From Thozetella sp. PMI_491 (taxonomy: Eukaryota; Ascomycota; Sordariomycetes; Chaetosphaeriales; Chaetosphaeriaceae), in assembly GCA_021432635.1 (NCBI GenBank), contig MU270073.1, forward strand, positions 276,161-340,160: a stretch of DNA of 64,000 nt. The letters are read 5' to 3'. The notes below the pieces were generated by a model, which saw only the letters and a program-made list of their open reading frames with translations, had not been told where the DNA came from and made no database searches. How positions within the stretch are numbered: position 1 is the first letter of the stretch; every line of letters starts with the position of its first letter. Below, piece by piece: positions 12,295-24,900 of this stretch. Both the position numbers and the translations under genes were made by a program.

Positions 12295-15200
12295 ATGTCG
12301 ACCTGGTCGGCCACTCACAGGGACTCGAGGACCCCGACACCTACATCATCCCCTCCAAACGGTGCCTTGGCCCAGAACCTACAAGACCCCAAGGCCAACC
12401 TGGTGCACCCGCCCCCGCCTTCCGCACTTGCGACAACACACAACTTCGCCAGCGGCGCCCCAGTACCTTCCTCCCCGGTTCGCGGCGAATATGTTCCATC
12501 GCCCGTCTCATTAACCGACGACTCTGCTTGGACGAGCCCTGCCCCTACCGGCCGGCAACGAAGCAACTCGCGCCTGTCCATGGTACAGCCGTACCAGCCC
12601 AAGACGATGAACATGAACGAAGAGACGATACCCGAGCTGCTGCCAATCTTTGGTTTCCTCAACAACCACTCCAACAAGCTGTACCAGGAAGGTTACTTCC
12701 TCAAGCTCGATGATCAAGACAGCAGTAAGTGCCCCGAGCTGGCGCGACCGCCGTCCGCTTGAATCCGCTGGTCGAGACTGGACACCGTTGCTGATGTGAC
12801 GTAACGCAGAGGGGAAGCCCAACCCCGACCGGACATGGACCGAATGCTTCGCTCAGCTTGTCGGCACCGTCTTGTCCCTATGGGATGCCGCCGAGCTCGA
12901 CGCAGCCGGGGATGACGGCGAGGTGCTGCCCAAATTCCTCAATCTCACGGACGCCTCCATTAAGATGGTAGGATACTCGCCTTCCTCGTGCATCGCAAGC
13001 TACTGACCATTCCCCAGATCGAATCGCTGCCCACGAAGTCGAACGACGAGGACCCGCTGCAGAACATCCTGAGCATTAGCACCGCCGGTCGAAATCGATA
13101 CCTCCTCCACTTCAACTCACACCACTCCCTTCTCCAATGGACGGCCGGCATTCGATTGGCAATGTACGAGCACACGACGCTCCAGGAAGCGTATACGGGG
13201 GCTTTGATAGCAGGAAAGGGCAAGCTTCTGAACAACATCGGCGTCATCATGGAGCGATCCCGATTCAAGGTCGAGGAATGGGTTCGTGTCCGGTTCGGCG
13301 CCGGCGTCCCCTGGAGACGATGCTGGTGTGTTATCACACCGCCAGACGAGAAGGAGTACCAGAAGGTGCAGAAAGATTGGAAGAAGCGGAACCCCTACGA
13401 CCGATCACACCCCCCTTTACTGAAGGGCGACATCAAGTTCTATGACTCCAAGAAGGATGCCGAAAAGAAGAAGAGGTCTCGGCCGATTGCGACCATCAAC
13501 GATGCTTACGCGGCGTATGCTCTCTATCCGCAGTCGAGGTCGCTCATCGAGAACTCGACCCTGCTCAAGGTCGAGGGCAACATCACGATCCACTCAGATC
13601 CGCCGTCGGCCACGGAGGGCTTCGTCTTCATCATGCCCGAGACGCACCCCGCCGTCTCAGGTTTCGAGATGCTCCTGCGATTCCTCTTCCCTACCTGGGA
13701 TACCTTCGGCCTGTACGGTCGCCCCGGCCGATTGGTCGCCAGTGTGCTGGATGCAAGGTCATTGATGTTCGCGATGCCGAAGCACAAGAAATACGGCTAC
13801 CTCGAGATCCTAGACGTCACTGGGCTGATCACAATGGACGGGAACCAGGGGTGGTCAGAGAGGGATTGGAGAAAGAAGATGAAGGAATTGACAGGGACGC
13901 GGATGAGCATGATGGATGACGCACCTCAGTCCCATAGCCGGAGCAACAGCCGGAGCAGCAAGCGGCTCAGCTTTGGGCCTCAACCCACAGGCGCGAGCCG
14001 CCCTCGAGTGAATTTTGCCGACGACTCGGGATCGCCGCGCTCCTCCCGGTCTCTAACCATCACCCGGCCCGGACAGCGGACCGACTCGGCTCCGCCTGAT
14101 CCCAGCCGGCACCGCGCCGCGCCCGCGATGGCGGCGAACAATGCGAGACACTCACGTAACATCTCGGACACGCAGCTCGATGGGGACTTTGTGGCCCATG
14201 GTTTTGATGCGCCTACAGGACCGGGGGCACCTAATCGGCCCGCCGACCGCGCCCGGACGTTCGCCAGCGACCTCGCATCGACACCAGAACGCGTCAGCTC
14301 GGAAGATGAGCGACCGATAAGGACGACGCCCCCCGGCAACATTCACGAAGGGATGGGTCGCATGGAGACGCCCGAGCCTGTGAACGCTCCGCCTTCCTTC
14401 TCTCACACTCCCGGGGCCCGTCCTCAGCAACAGCCTTACCACTCGCCCGAGATGCGCCGGGCTAACAGCCGGCTCTCGAGCACAACACTGTCGCAGTTGG
14501 CCAAAGCCGGCGGCCTGACTCCAGAGACCTTCCCTGACGACCCGATGGAACGCCATTCGGGCGAAGACAGCTCCACGGCAGGGCAATTAGACCTCCGGAG
14601 TCAAGCGGTACAGCAGCCACATGATGCGACCCCCCTAGGGATGAATGCTAATCTCAATGGGTCTCGTGAAGCTCTAACCCTCGCAAACCCCCCTCGCTCC
14701 TCCCCCGGACTTCCCCCACCCCAGCAAGGTCTCTCTCAACATCGATCTAGGTCTCCGCTGGCGGGCCCAGCCGGACCGCCGCCACCCGGCCCCCTGCCTA
14801 ACTACAGAGGTCCGCCGCCTCCCTTGACCTCTCCGACCGGGCCTCTGCTTCAGGGCCGAGGCCAGCCACCCATGATGAGCCCACGTGGTCCTCCTCCAGA
14901 CGGGAGACCATACTCGCCGAAATGGGATCCTCGTATGGGGCCACCACCGCCTGGCGCGGGCTATTCGCCACGAGGGCCACCTCCTAACGGGCCCCCTCCC
15001 GGCCCTCGGCGCACCCCACCCCCGAATCCGGCTCTGCAACGACAGCCGCCTCCGCATCTCCAAGGAGGCGGTTCACCGCCAATCAACCGGAAACCATTGC
15101 CCGCGCGGACAACGAGCCTCAAGCGGCAGGAAGAGGGAGGGTCTGCACCGCCCTCTCCCACAAGTAGCAACGGTAGCTTCACCCAGCGAGTACTGGAGGA

Positions 15201-16731
15201 AGCAGGTATGGGTGGAGGTCGGCAACAACAGCCCGTGCCAAGGCAAGCTCCGGCGACGCGGCAGCCTATTGTGCCGACTCAGGGCATCTTCCGCCAGAAT
15301 AGCGAGACAAGCAGCCGTTACGACGACGCGTCCTCCACGGCCAGCCCCGATTATGCGAGCACCCGCAAGTCCACAGATACCCAAGAATCCGTGGACCGAC
15401 CCCGTGCCGGCGTTCTAAAGACGGTAGGAGCGGGTCAAACCATGGCGGTCCCGGCGCCGCAGGCAGATCCGTCGTCGGATTACTCAATCCCCGATATCGA
15501 CTTTGGCCGTACTATCAACTATTCCCGCAGCAAGACGCCGACGCTGCCCAGTGGAGGCGCAACGAACGGACCGAACACTGGGGTTCAGCCGAACCCGCGG
15601 CAACTGAACACTATCAATACCTCGCAAGGCCACACGCGCCAGGAGTCGGACGACACTATCCGCCGCAGCGTCGCCTGGCAGCCAGGCATGGCAGTCACAT
15701 CCCCTGGCGCCGAGCGCGTCTTGTCGCCAGAGGAATTCGTTCAGCAACGAGCCGCTGCCGCGCCCATGTATGCTCATCAGCGCAACCCGTCGGGGAACAC
15801 CCTAGCCGCTTTGCGGACTGGAACCCCTACGCCACCCCTGGCACGCCCGGGCAGCGGACAAGCCTTCCACTCTCGGAGCAACTCGGCGGACCTCTTGCAA
15901 AATGGACGTCCTCTTAGCCAAGGGACCGCGGCTGTGCTCTCCGGCGGCGAGATGTCCTCGTATCTTTCCGCCCGCGAGCAAGAGCATGTTGCCCGCATGA
16001 CCGGCAGTCCTTTAATTGCCGTCGCAGGCAACAAGGGGCCCGCACAGCAAGCCGGTCTCGTGGGGGCCATCGACGCCCGAGAGCGAGAACGGGCTCAGAT
16101 GAAGCAAGGCTTCGCTGGCCAGGCTGTCGCACAGGCGATTGACCAACGGCAGCGTGAGCAGCATCAGCAGGCCCAGAGGGCTGCGCAGGCTGCTTATGCC
16201 CAACAGCAGGCACAGCTGGCCGCTCAGCAGCAGAACTTTATGGCCCAGGGGATGGTGGGAGGTGCCCCGGCGCCATCAATGTACGGCGGCAGCATGGGCG
16301 GCATGCGGAGCATGAGCCCCGGCCCGGGGATGATGAGCGGACCGCGTAGCCACAGTCCGGGGCCCGGCATGATGGCCCCCCGAAGCTACAGTCCTGGCCC
16401 GGGGATGATGGCTCCCAGAAGCCACAGCCCGGGACCGGGTCTTATGGGCCGGGGTATGGGCCCACCACGGCTGGACTCTAACTTCCAGCCCATCGGCGGG
16501 CCGGCTCCAATGCAAGGGAGACCTCCAATGATGGCCAACCAAGGATCGTATGGCCAGCACCCTGCCGCCCAGGCGTACGCCCAAGGTGGCGGGTGGGCCA
16601 ATCCAAACATGCGCCCTCCACAATCCCCTGGGTTCCCCCCGGCCCAGGGACAGTTCGGAGCCCCTGGCAACCAGCCGGGAGCGCGGCCCGGGACGCCAGG
16701 ACGCATGCCTTTCCAAGGCCAAGCCTTCTAG
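12295..16731 (+). CDS. PH-domain protein of the Caf120/Skg3 type
   Basis: Large fungal PH-domain protein resembling yeast Caf120/Skg3 (Caf120 is linked to the CCR4-NOT complex; Skg3 is cortical). Exons are 12295-12724, 12810-12967 and 13018-16731 (introns 85 and 50 nt), giving 1433 residues. A Ser/Pro-rich N-terminus precedes a conserved block from about residue 110 (IPELLPIFGFLNNHSNKLYQ, then a PH-like fold with EGYFLKL, WTECFAQLVGTVLSLW and FNSHHSLLQWTAGIRLAMYE). A second conserved module follows to about residue 500 (KVEEWVRVRFGAGVPWRRCW, KGDIKFYDSKKD, LEILDVTGLITMDGNQGW). The last 900 residues are disordered and rich in Pro, Gly, Gln and Ser, with Met/Gly/Pro repeats. The ATG was chosen because the frame is open and conserved-looking from there; a 5' leader intron is possible. 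Confidence 0.92.
16300..16450 (+). repeat. Coding tandem repeat, PRSxSPGPGMM unit
   Basis: Four to five imperfect copies of an 11-12 residue unit (variants RSMSPGPGMM, RSHSPGPGMM, RSYSPGPGMM, RSHSPGPGLM) lie in the low-complexity tail of the PH-domain gene. Copies differ by synonymous and single-residue changes, so the array is not recent but may still vary in length between strains. Confidence 0.85.
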
Positions 16732-17632
16732 AAACAGGTCAGGGATTTGAGGAAGAACTTCGAACCCGACGAGGACGGAAAACGCAAGGAGACATGAGCC
16801 AGTTACTACTGGCATGGATTAGCTGACGCCGAATGAGATGTGCGCGCAGGGGTCTGGATCACCCCTTGGATAGAGACTTATCCTTCATACCACTATGCTT
16901 TGGGGTTCTCGGTTATTTTTTTGGGTGTTCACGGACTATATATTGCATGCCACTTGGACATGGCTGGCTTCTCCATTGTATCTTTTGACATCACCCCCCA
17001 GCCTTCCCTCTCCGACTGGTTGGCTGTTCTATTTTCTTCTCCTTACTGGGTTCAAAGATTGGGATGCAAACAAACACACAGTGCATCTGCATGGGCGGCA
17101 GAAGAGTCATGAAGTTATTGATTCCACTGGGTTGTCATGCTGAAATTACGGCATTGTCCATGGGACTGGTTCCGCATCCTCGTTGTGAGTGCTTCTGAGT
17201 TTAGACAGCCGTTCTGCATCCTGAAGCATCGAACACCTAAGTTTCTTTGTTGATAATGCCGCATCCTGACTCCTTGGCAAAGTGAATTTGAGCAAATGCA
17301 TCCCTTCTCTACCTAGGTGCCCAAGCCGTCTACCTACGTAGACCCGAATGATGGCGAGAATCGGGTATGAGGCCGAGTATACAGTTTAAAAAACCTACCT
17401 TACCTTGCCTACCCCAGTAGTTATCATCCTGAAAACGGAAGCTCCTGATCACTCAAACTAGTGGACCCTGGTGGGGGCGGTCGTGATAAGGACCGATAAG
17501 AGAGTAGCCTCCTTCCTTCGGCCCTCCGTCATTAGCTGCCGCATCAGCCACCTATCGCATCGCAACACCTCGCAAATGTAGCCGGCCAGCACCCACCATC
17601 CATCAATACCTTCGGTTTCCCGCGTCTTTGGG
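16732..17632. other. Intergenic spacer with a short inverted repeat
   Basis: This is the 3' flank of the PH-domain gene and the promoter of the PP2C gene. It contains CTACCTAGG-like sequence near 17310 and an inverted repeat at 17328-17343 (GTCTAC, spacer CTAC, GTAGAC). No gene was seen. Confidence 0.6.
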
Positions 17633-19116
17633 ATGAGGAGAATATCTCCCAGACTCTTGGCCGCTGCTGCACCGCTGCTGTCTTCAACCCGCCGTGCGCC
17701 GCTACCTGTCGCGCTTTGCCGGCCCCTCCGGCCCGCTCTCCGTCAGCTGCGATGCCTCTCCTCCCGACCGCCCCGGTCACGACGGCCGCGATCTCTCTCT
17801 TCCTCCGTTTCTCAGTCGCACAGCCAACTGCTACGTAGCAACTTCCTGACTGCCTCGCTACTGTTTCGCGGCCGCCCTCCTGCGCGCACAGCGCCGACGG
17901 CGCCATCATCCACCGCTCCTAACCCGGAGCTTCCCGCGTCGGATGGCTATTCAGCGGGCGACGGACAAGTGACGCGCATCGCGACTCTCAACTCTTCCAT
18001 GTTCGACCCCGCCACGCTCCCAAGACTCCCCTTCCGGTTCGACACGGGCGTGGCCCTCTTCGCGAAGCGGGCTCCGCGGCCCTTCCCACCACCCTTCCTG
18101 AGCCCACCCTCGGGGTCGTTTAGCGACCCGCTCAGCACCCACCACCACGGCTATGGGGCGGACCGCCGGGGGACGTATGTGAACGGCCAGTTGATACAAG
18201 GGGCAACGAATGGAGACGACGCTGTGTTCGCAAGCGAGTATTTCATATGTGCGAACGACGGCGTGGGTGCGTGGAGCGCGAGGCCAAGGGGACATGCCGG
18301 GTAAGTTCAAGTTGCTTCCATGCGGTTGGCCTGGGTTTTAGGAACCATTGATGCAATACAACTGCTTCGAGCTCGGGCTGATCCTCCACGCGCAGGCTCT
18401 GGGCCAGACTAATCCTCCATTTCTGGGCGGCCGCTACCTTCGAAGACCTTGCCAAGCACGGCAGCACGCATTACACCCCCGATCCGATCGCGTGCCTCCA
18501 ACGTGCATATGAGCAAACAATTGCGGCAACGAGTGCCCCTAATGACTGGCAAGGCACGACGACGGCCACCGGAGCACTGCTGCACTTTGAGCCTGGCCAG
18601 GGAAGCGAGGGGCCAGCGCCTGTACTCTACGTGACCAACATTGGCGACTCCCAAGTGATGGTAGTGCGCCCGTCAGACCGCAAGCTTGTCTTCAAGTCGG
18701 TAGAGCAGTGGCATTGGTTCGATTGCCCGCGCCAGCTTGGGACCAACTCCCCCGACACGCCGTCAGAGAATGGTGTCCTGGATGTGGTCCGCGTACAGGA
18801 CGGCGACATCGTATTGGCCATGTCTGACGGAGTGATCGACAACCTGTGGACGCACGAGATCGTGGAGAATGTCAGTCAAAGCCTCGAGCGCTGGCGGTCG
18901 GGGAAGGTCAAAGGCAGGCGAAGCGTTGACGACACCAGTGGCAGCGGCATGGCCTTTGTCGCCGAGGAACTCATGGAGGCAGCCAAGACCATCGCGCTCG
19001 ATCCCTTTGCCGAGAGTCCGTTCATGGAACGGGCCATTGACGAGGGCCTGGCTAGCGAGGGCGGAAAATTGGACGACATCAGCGTTGTGGCAGGCCTGGT
19101 CACGAGGAGCGAGTGA
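17633..19116 (+). CDS. ptc7: Mitochondrial PP2C-type protein phosphatase (PTC7/Azr1 family)
   Basis: Metal-dependent Ser/Thr phosphatase. The yeast homologue Ptc7 acts in mitochondria on coenzyme Q biosynthesis enzymes. Exons are 17633-18300 and 18396-19116 (intron 95 nt, GTAAGT donor, GCAG acceptor), giving 462 residues. The first 60 or so residues are Arg/Ser/Ala/Leu-rich without acids, a good mitochondrial presequence. PP2C metal-binding motifs follow: ANDGVGAW (about 207-213), TNIGDSQVMV, AMSDGVIDN (about 364-372) and GKLDDISVVAG near the C-terminus. The intron falls just after the DGVG motif and the reading frame continues as LWARLILHFW. Yeast PTC7 has a regulated intron; this intron is at a different place and its retention was not tested. 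The domain is complete. Confidence 0.93.
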
Positions 19117-19865
19117 GAGGGCTCAGGCTGCAAGATATGGTACGATGGGATATAGCTCAGGAGAGAATGAAGGGCCTTGCACAAGGTTCCTCAGGGTATG
19201 GCACGTGCCCCAGTGCGACACCGTACTGGAGCGGTCTTAGAGAGAGCACGATGTAATTCGAGGAAGAGCCGCCTTCCATTTGTCGATTTGGGCGTTGATG
19301 GAAACCAGGAGGTGTCAGGCATTAGATGGTCGGCGTTCTATGGCTTAGGCACGGTATCTCGCCTGTACAGATCTGGCTTCGGAGGGGCAGGTTGTACCAC
19401 ATAGCATCAGGTGTTAACAATGCCTGGGAATAGTTTATAGCATGCTTTCGCGCCGAAAAAAAACTAGATTCCATGTAGAGCTCTAGTTTGAGCCCGGCAC
19501 ACACTCACGATCAATGACAGGCTTCGGCAGAGCAAGTAGAAGAGCTGATGCCGCTCAACACAGGGCCGGCTAGGGTAAAGGAGATCAATCTAGGTTCTTG
19601 ACCTCGAGGAGTGAACATTGACTGCGATGATCAGGTGTTGCACTTTACATACCCGCCAGCGTGCATGAACTATGAGGCGGGCCGGCTGCGCGTGGTGGGG
19701 TATTGTTGCTTATCGGGGTTATCGATAACGGGTGCATGGGAAATTTTGAGAACCTCGTCCTTCAACACAGACCAGCGAGCAAGATCTAACAACAGCGCTT
19801 TTGCAAACAACATTCGGTAGTCCCTAGTTTGTTGTGCTGCGTCCACGGCGCACTCCTAATCCAAG
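19117..19865. other. Intergenic spacer, nothing recognised
   Basis: This is the 3' flank of the PP2C gene and the promoter of UTP23. No open frame with coding character and no RNA gene was seen. Confidence 0.6.
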
Positions 19866-20871
19866 ATGAGGGGCAAAAGGTATGGAGAACACCCTGCCTT
19901 GTGTTTTCGCCGTTACTTACTCTCGCTCTAGGTCAAAACAGTACCGCAAGCTCATGAATGAGTACCAGCTGGGTGGAGGATTCAGAGAGCCGTACCAAGT
20001 GCTTCGTATGAACCGCACCTCCCAACCCGTGCTGCCCCGCTCGTGCTGCTAATTCTAGCCCCAAGTGACGGCCGACATGGTGGTCGAGACGATGAAGGTG
20101 GACCTGGCCAAGTATCTGGAAATCACCTTTCAAGGCCGGGTTAAGCCCATGATCACCACGTGCAGCATGCGCGCCATGTACGCCAACAACAAGGACCCGA
20201 CCATCGCGGCGGCCATCGAGCGCGCCAAAGGCTTCGAGCGACGTCGATGCGGTCACCTGATGGACCAGCCGGCTGAGCCCGAGAGGGACTGCGTCCTGTC
20301 GGTAGTGGACGGCAAGGGAACTGGCAAGAACGCCAACCACCTGTGCATCGCATCCCAGGATGACGACCTGCGCCGGCGCCTGAGAGTGATTCCGTTCGTG
20401 CCCATGTGCTACTCCAAGCGGTCCGTCATGATCCTGGAACCAGCCTCAGCCGCCACGCTTCAAGCCCGGGAGCAAGACGAGAAGGCCAAGTTCCGGGACG
20501 GCCTGAAGTCCAAGAAGAGGAAGCGCGAGAACGGTGGTTCGGACGACGAGGACGGCCAAGCCAAGGTGGCCCAGCCCAACGTGGTCGAGCCGGAAGAGCA
20601 CGAGATTAAGAGGAAGAAGAGGGCCCGTGGACCCAAGGGCCCGAACCCGCTCAGCATGAAGAAGGCCAAGGCGAAGGCGCGGCCGGAGGACCAGGGAAAG
20701 AAGGCGCCGGAAGAAGCCAAACTGGAAGAAGCCAAACCGGAAGAGCCGGTGCACGTCAAGGCGAAGCGGAAGCGGAGGAAGAAGCAGAAGGGCGGCGGTG
20801 AGACTGGGGCAGACGATTCGACCGCACAGGCGGCCGTCGCTTCTGCTGGGTCGGGAGAAGAGATCGACTGA
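19866..20871 (+). CDS. utp23: rRNA-processing protein UTP23 (PIN-domain, small-subunit processome)
   Basis: Nucleolar factor for 18S rRNA maturation and release of the snR30/U17 snoRNA. Exons are 19866-19879 (14 nt), 19932-20005 and 20066-20871, giving 297 residues. The N-terminus MRGKRSKQYRKLM and GFREPYQVL are diagnostic of UTP23. The PIN fold continues with GRVKPMITTCSMRAMYAN, IASQDDDLRRRLR and VPMCYSKRSVMILEP, with a Cys/His zinc site in ERRRCGHLMDQ...ERDC. The tail is a Lys-rich nucleolar signal. For exon 3 the CAAG acceptor at 20065 is preferred: it keeps frame and lies a normal distance from the CTAAT branch point, whereas the TAG at 20058 is only about six bases from it and shifts the frame. 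The chosen junction gives Leu-Thr where relatives have Val-Asp after YQVL (see findings). Confidence 0.92.
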
Positions 20872-21902
20872 ACTCGTCCCCCGAAAGCGATGTACATAAA
20901 TTACATCATAGCATGTCTGCGGGCTACCGGCGTTTTAGGGCAGGCGCTCATCCGAAGATACCATGCATTTCTGTACACCAATTTGCTTGGCTACGTGTGA
21001 CTACTCCATAAGTAAAGCTGCAAGTGTAGCGTGAGCTAGGCAGTTGCTCGGACACCCGAGGCTACCAGAAGGAAGCACTTGCATAACAGCGGCTGCGGCA
21101 ATTGGCGTGGCCATGCCAATGATAAGCCTGTGCAAGAAGTGCAGGCCTTCGGGCGTAAGCTCTAGCCCCCGACCTGGGATTCATCAGCTTCTCGACCTGT
21201 CCTTTGTAATGGGAGACGCGTCCTTTAATGGCGTGGGGAAGGGCGCCCCATACGAGTGAAGAGACGTCAAGTGATGGGGAGGCCCCAACCAAGCAGCCAG
21301 TGCCAGCCACCGGTCCCTCGTGCGACTTGCCCTGGTTTGGGCTCTAGCCCCACCAAGCCGGCGCCGTCGGCAGTCTTGCTTGCCAGGGGGCGGAGTTTTG
21401 GGGGGGGGGGGGGGGCAGGAGTCTAGGATAAGTGTGTGCCTACCACTTGTTACAGGCCGTTCCCCACAGGGCCGATCCCCAAGTCTGTGCGGTGAAGACC
21501 TATTGCGGTAAGTCTACGTCGTCAGCGATGCCCCCTGATTCCCGCCCAAGTTCTTCATTCTGCCACCCATGAATCGATCATACCACCTTAGACCCTACGA
21601 CTAAACGTTTTACATCTTCTCGCCCCCCTCCCCAGCGGTTGTAGTTTTTTAGTTTTTTAGTGCTGCTGGCCGCCAACCCTAGACACAATACAAAAGCCAG
21701 ACACGTGCCAGAGGGCCCCAAGTCCAACTGTCCCAAGCGGGCGAATCACGGGGGCTCAAAGCTCCTAGAAGTTCCATCCCGTCCTTCGAAACACCAGCGA
21801 ACAAGCTCGACCCCTGATCTCCGCCGACGCGGCTCTGGCCACCGCTTGGTTCGCGACCGACCGCCTTTGAGAATAGCCGCAGCTGGCCAGCACTCGCCCG
21901 AC
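20872..21902. other. Intergenic spacer with a G homopolymer
   Basis: This is the 3' flank of UTP23 and the promoter and leader of the DUF726 gene. It contains a run of 16 G at 21400-21415. The DUF726 frame is open back to 21660, but there is no ATG before 21903, so that part is treated as leader. Confidence 0.6.
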
Positions 21903-24900
21903 ATGGCAGCGTCCGACGCCTCCGCTGCTCCTCCTGCTCCTCAGCCCACATCGCCATCCGATGGCAGCAAAGACGCCGAGTCGTCACCGCCAGAGCCTCC
22001 CAAGGATGGACAGTCCGCACCAGCGCCTGCGCCGCCAGCTACCAAGAACCCCGCGCCGACAGAAGTAGCCAACATGGCTGCCGAGCCGCCCGAGCTCGAC
22101 GATTTCGGGCTCCCCATAAAGAAATTCTCCTCCAAGCACGAACGCGGCGCCAGCGTGTCCTCGCAAGCCTCCAAGGGATCCAAGAACTCGGGGAGGAAAG
22201 GAAGCACAGCCGGGTCGAGGCATGGGAGCATCTCGAGCAGGAAATCGAGTAGGCACTACAATGAGCCCCTGGCCGACTCGGACACGGACGGCGAGTTCGA
22301 GGACGCGGTATCGGGCCGCCGTGGCGATGAAGAAGACGATCCGCGAACGCCGATACCACCCGGTATACGTAAGTCGTCGGCTGCCGAGACCGGCTGGACG
22401 CCCCAGGACCTGGATAACCCAGAGAGCGAGGCCAAGTCACGGACCAAGCGCGGTGCTGACGAACCGGCCGTAGAGCTGACCGATAAGGCCAACGAGAAGA
22501 GGACACCGCCTGTGGACCCGAAGAAGGCCGAACGAGACCGGGCAGAGAGCACCGCTAGCAACAACATCGTCTCCGAGTTCTCGCATCAGCAGTTGACCAC
22601 GGCTCAGCCCGAGAAGACGGACGATGACGACGGCGAGTGGCAGGAGATGCCCGCGTATGCGCCTTACGACATTTACGACGATGACAACAAGCTAATCGCC
22701 AAGGAGCACGACGAGACGGCCGACGAGACGTACGGCTATGCCGGACTCGGCGGCGCAGGCAAGGGATACACGAGGGTCTTGGTGGACGACGATGCCGAGT
22801 CGGCCACGAGCATGGACGACAACACCAACTACTTGTTCAAAGGCGCCCAAAGCACCAGTATGATGGACGAAGAGGAAACGCAGCGCGATGCTGTCACCCA
22901 GCTCCAAGCTACCAAGGATCTCCTCACCGAAGGCCAGAGGATCGCATACGTCGGCCTCACGAGGCTGGAGCTCTCTGCGATGACCAAGGAAGCAGAGAGC
23001 ATAGTGTACACCCGAAAGACCAAGAAGGAGGTCCAAACTGCCGCCGAGAGCATGCTGATGTGGAGCCAAAAGATGATGGTTCGCCTATACGCACACATGG
23101 ACATCAGCCAAGCGGAGCAAGTCATGATCGAGCAGCTGAGCGCCCACGGGGTCGTGCCAAAGGATCTGACGCCAGTGTTGATGGCCAACGCGCGGGTCAA
23201 GAACCCCATGGCCGATGATGAGAGCAAGTCTGCGGGCACTGGCACCTTGAGCCCTGGACCGGATTCCCTAAAGAGCCCCACCTCGTCGAAGAGCCTCGAG
23301 TATGAGAGCCCGGCAGAACCCCCGCCGCCATACTCTGCTGAGGACGACGTGGAGCTCACTGCACCCGTTAGGACGCCATCCCAGCTCCCTCAGACGGAAA
23401 AGATTGACATCGACCTGCGGTGGACGGTGCTTTGCGATCTCTTCCTGGTCCTCATCGCCGACTCCATTTACGATGCCAGATCTAGGGTGCTGCTCGAGAG
23501 AGTAGGCCAGGCCCTGGAAATTCCTTGGATAGACATTTGCCGTTTCGAGAAGAAGGTCACAGACGCGCTCGAGATGCAGCAGAACGCGGAGAAGGAAAAC
23601 TGGAACGAGGACGAGCACAAGGAGAACCGTCGCAAGATGGCTCTCAAGCGACGCTACGTCATGATGGGCCTGGCCACTGTTGGTGGCGGCCTGGTCATCG
23701 GCCTGTCTGCAGGCCTACTCGCGCCCGTCATTGGCGCCGGCCTGGCGGCTGGTTTCACCACAATCGGCGTGACGGGAACGAGCGGTTTCCTCGCGGGTGC
23801 CGGAGGCGCCGCCATCATCACGTCCTCTGCGGCAGCTTCCGGTAGCTTCATCGGCGTCAAGGCTGCAAACAGGAGAACGGGTGCGGTCAAGACGTTCGAA
23901 TACCGCCCCTTGCACAACAACAAGCGGGTAAACTTGATCGTGACCGTGTCCGGATGGATGACGGGCAAGGTCGACGACATTCGCCTGCCATACAGCACCG
24001 TCGATCCCATCATGGGCGATATCTACTCCGTCCTCTGGGAGCCCGAGATGCTGACCAGTATGGGTGACACCATCAACATTCTTGCCACAGAGGTGTGCTT
24101 CCCTCCCCCCACCCCCCCAGCTGCGGGCCGCCGAAGCCACTAACATTCCCCAGGCACTCACGCAGGGTCTGCAACAAATCCTGGGTAGCACTATCCTTGT
24201 CTCGCTCATGGCGGCCCTTCAGTTGCCCGTCGTGCTCACCAAGCTTGCTTACCTGATCGATAACCCGTGGGCCGTCTCGCTCGACCGCGCCACCATGGCC
24301 GGTCTCATTCTCGCCGACTCCCTCATTGACCGCAACCTGGGCACCCGCCCGGTCACTCTTGTTGGCTACTCGCTTGGCAGCCGTGTGATTTTCTCCTGTC
24401 TCTTGGAGTTGGCAAAGAAAGGAGCAGTCGGGCTGGTGCAAAACGTATACATCTTCGGCAGCCCCGTCGTCGTGAGGACTGAGGAATACCTGCGGGCACG
24501 CACAGTGGTTTCCGGGAGGTTCCTGAGCGGGTACAACCGGAACGACTGGATCCTGGGCTACCTGTTCCGTCTGACCAACGGTGGCATCCGCCGCGTGGGT
24601 GGCCTAGCCCCGGTGGAGAACGTACCCGGCCTAGAGAATATGGACTGCTCCGAGATCGTCGTTGGCCATATGGACTACCGAACGGCAATGCCCCGCCTGC
24701 TTCGTGAGTGTGGCTGGCTCGTCGAGAGCGACGAGTTCACCGAGATCGAGGATCCGGACCCGGACAACCACCAGGAGCGCCAGCGCGAGCTAATCAACGA
24801 GATCGAAGAAGCGCGCAAGGAGTTCGAGAGGGAAGAAAACGCGAGCAAGGGTGGCGCATTTGCGTTCTTCCGGAAGAAGAAGCAGCAGCGTCAGGAGTGG

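Noticed and set aside
20057-20066. TAG at 20057-20058 as the acceptor of UTP23 intron 2
   Set aside because: It gives a one-base frame error and lies about six bases from the CTAAT branch point. The CAAG at 20065 restores frame.
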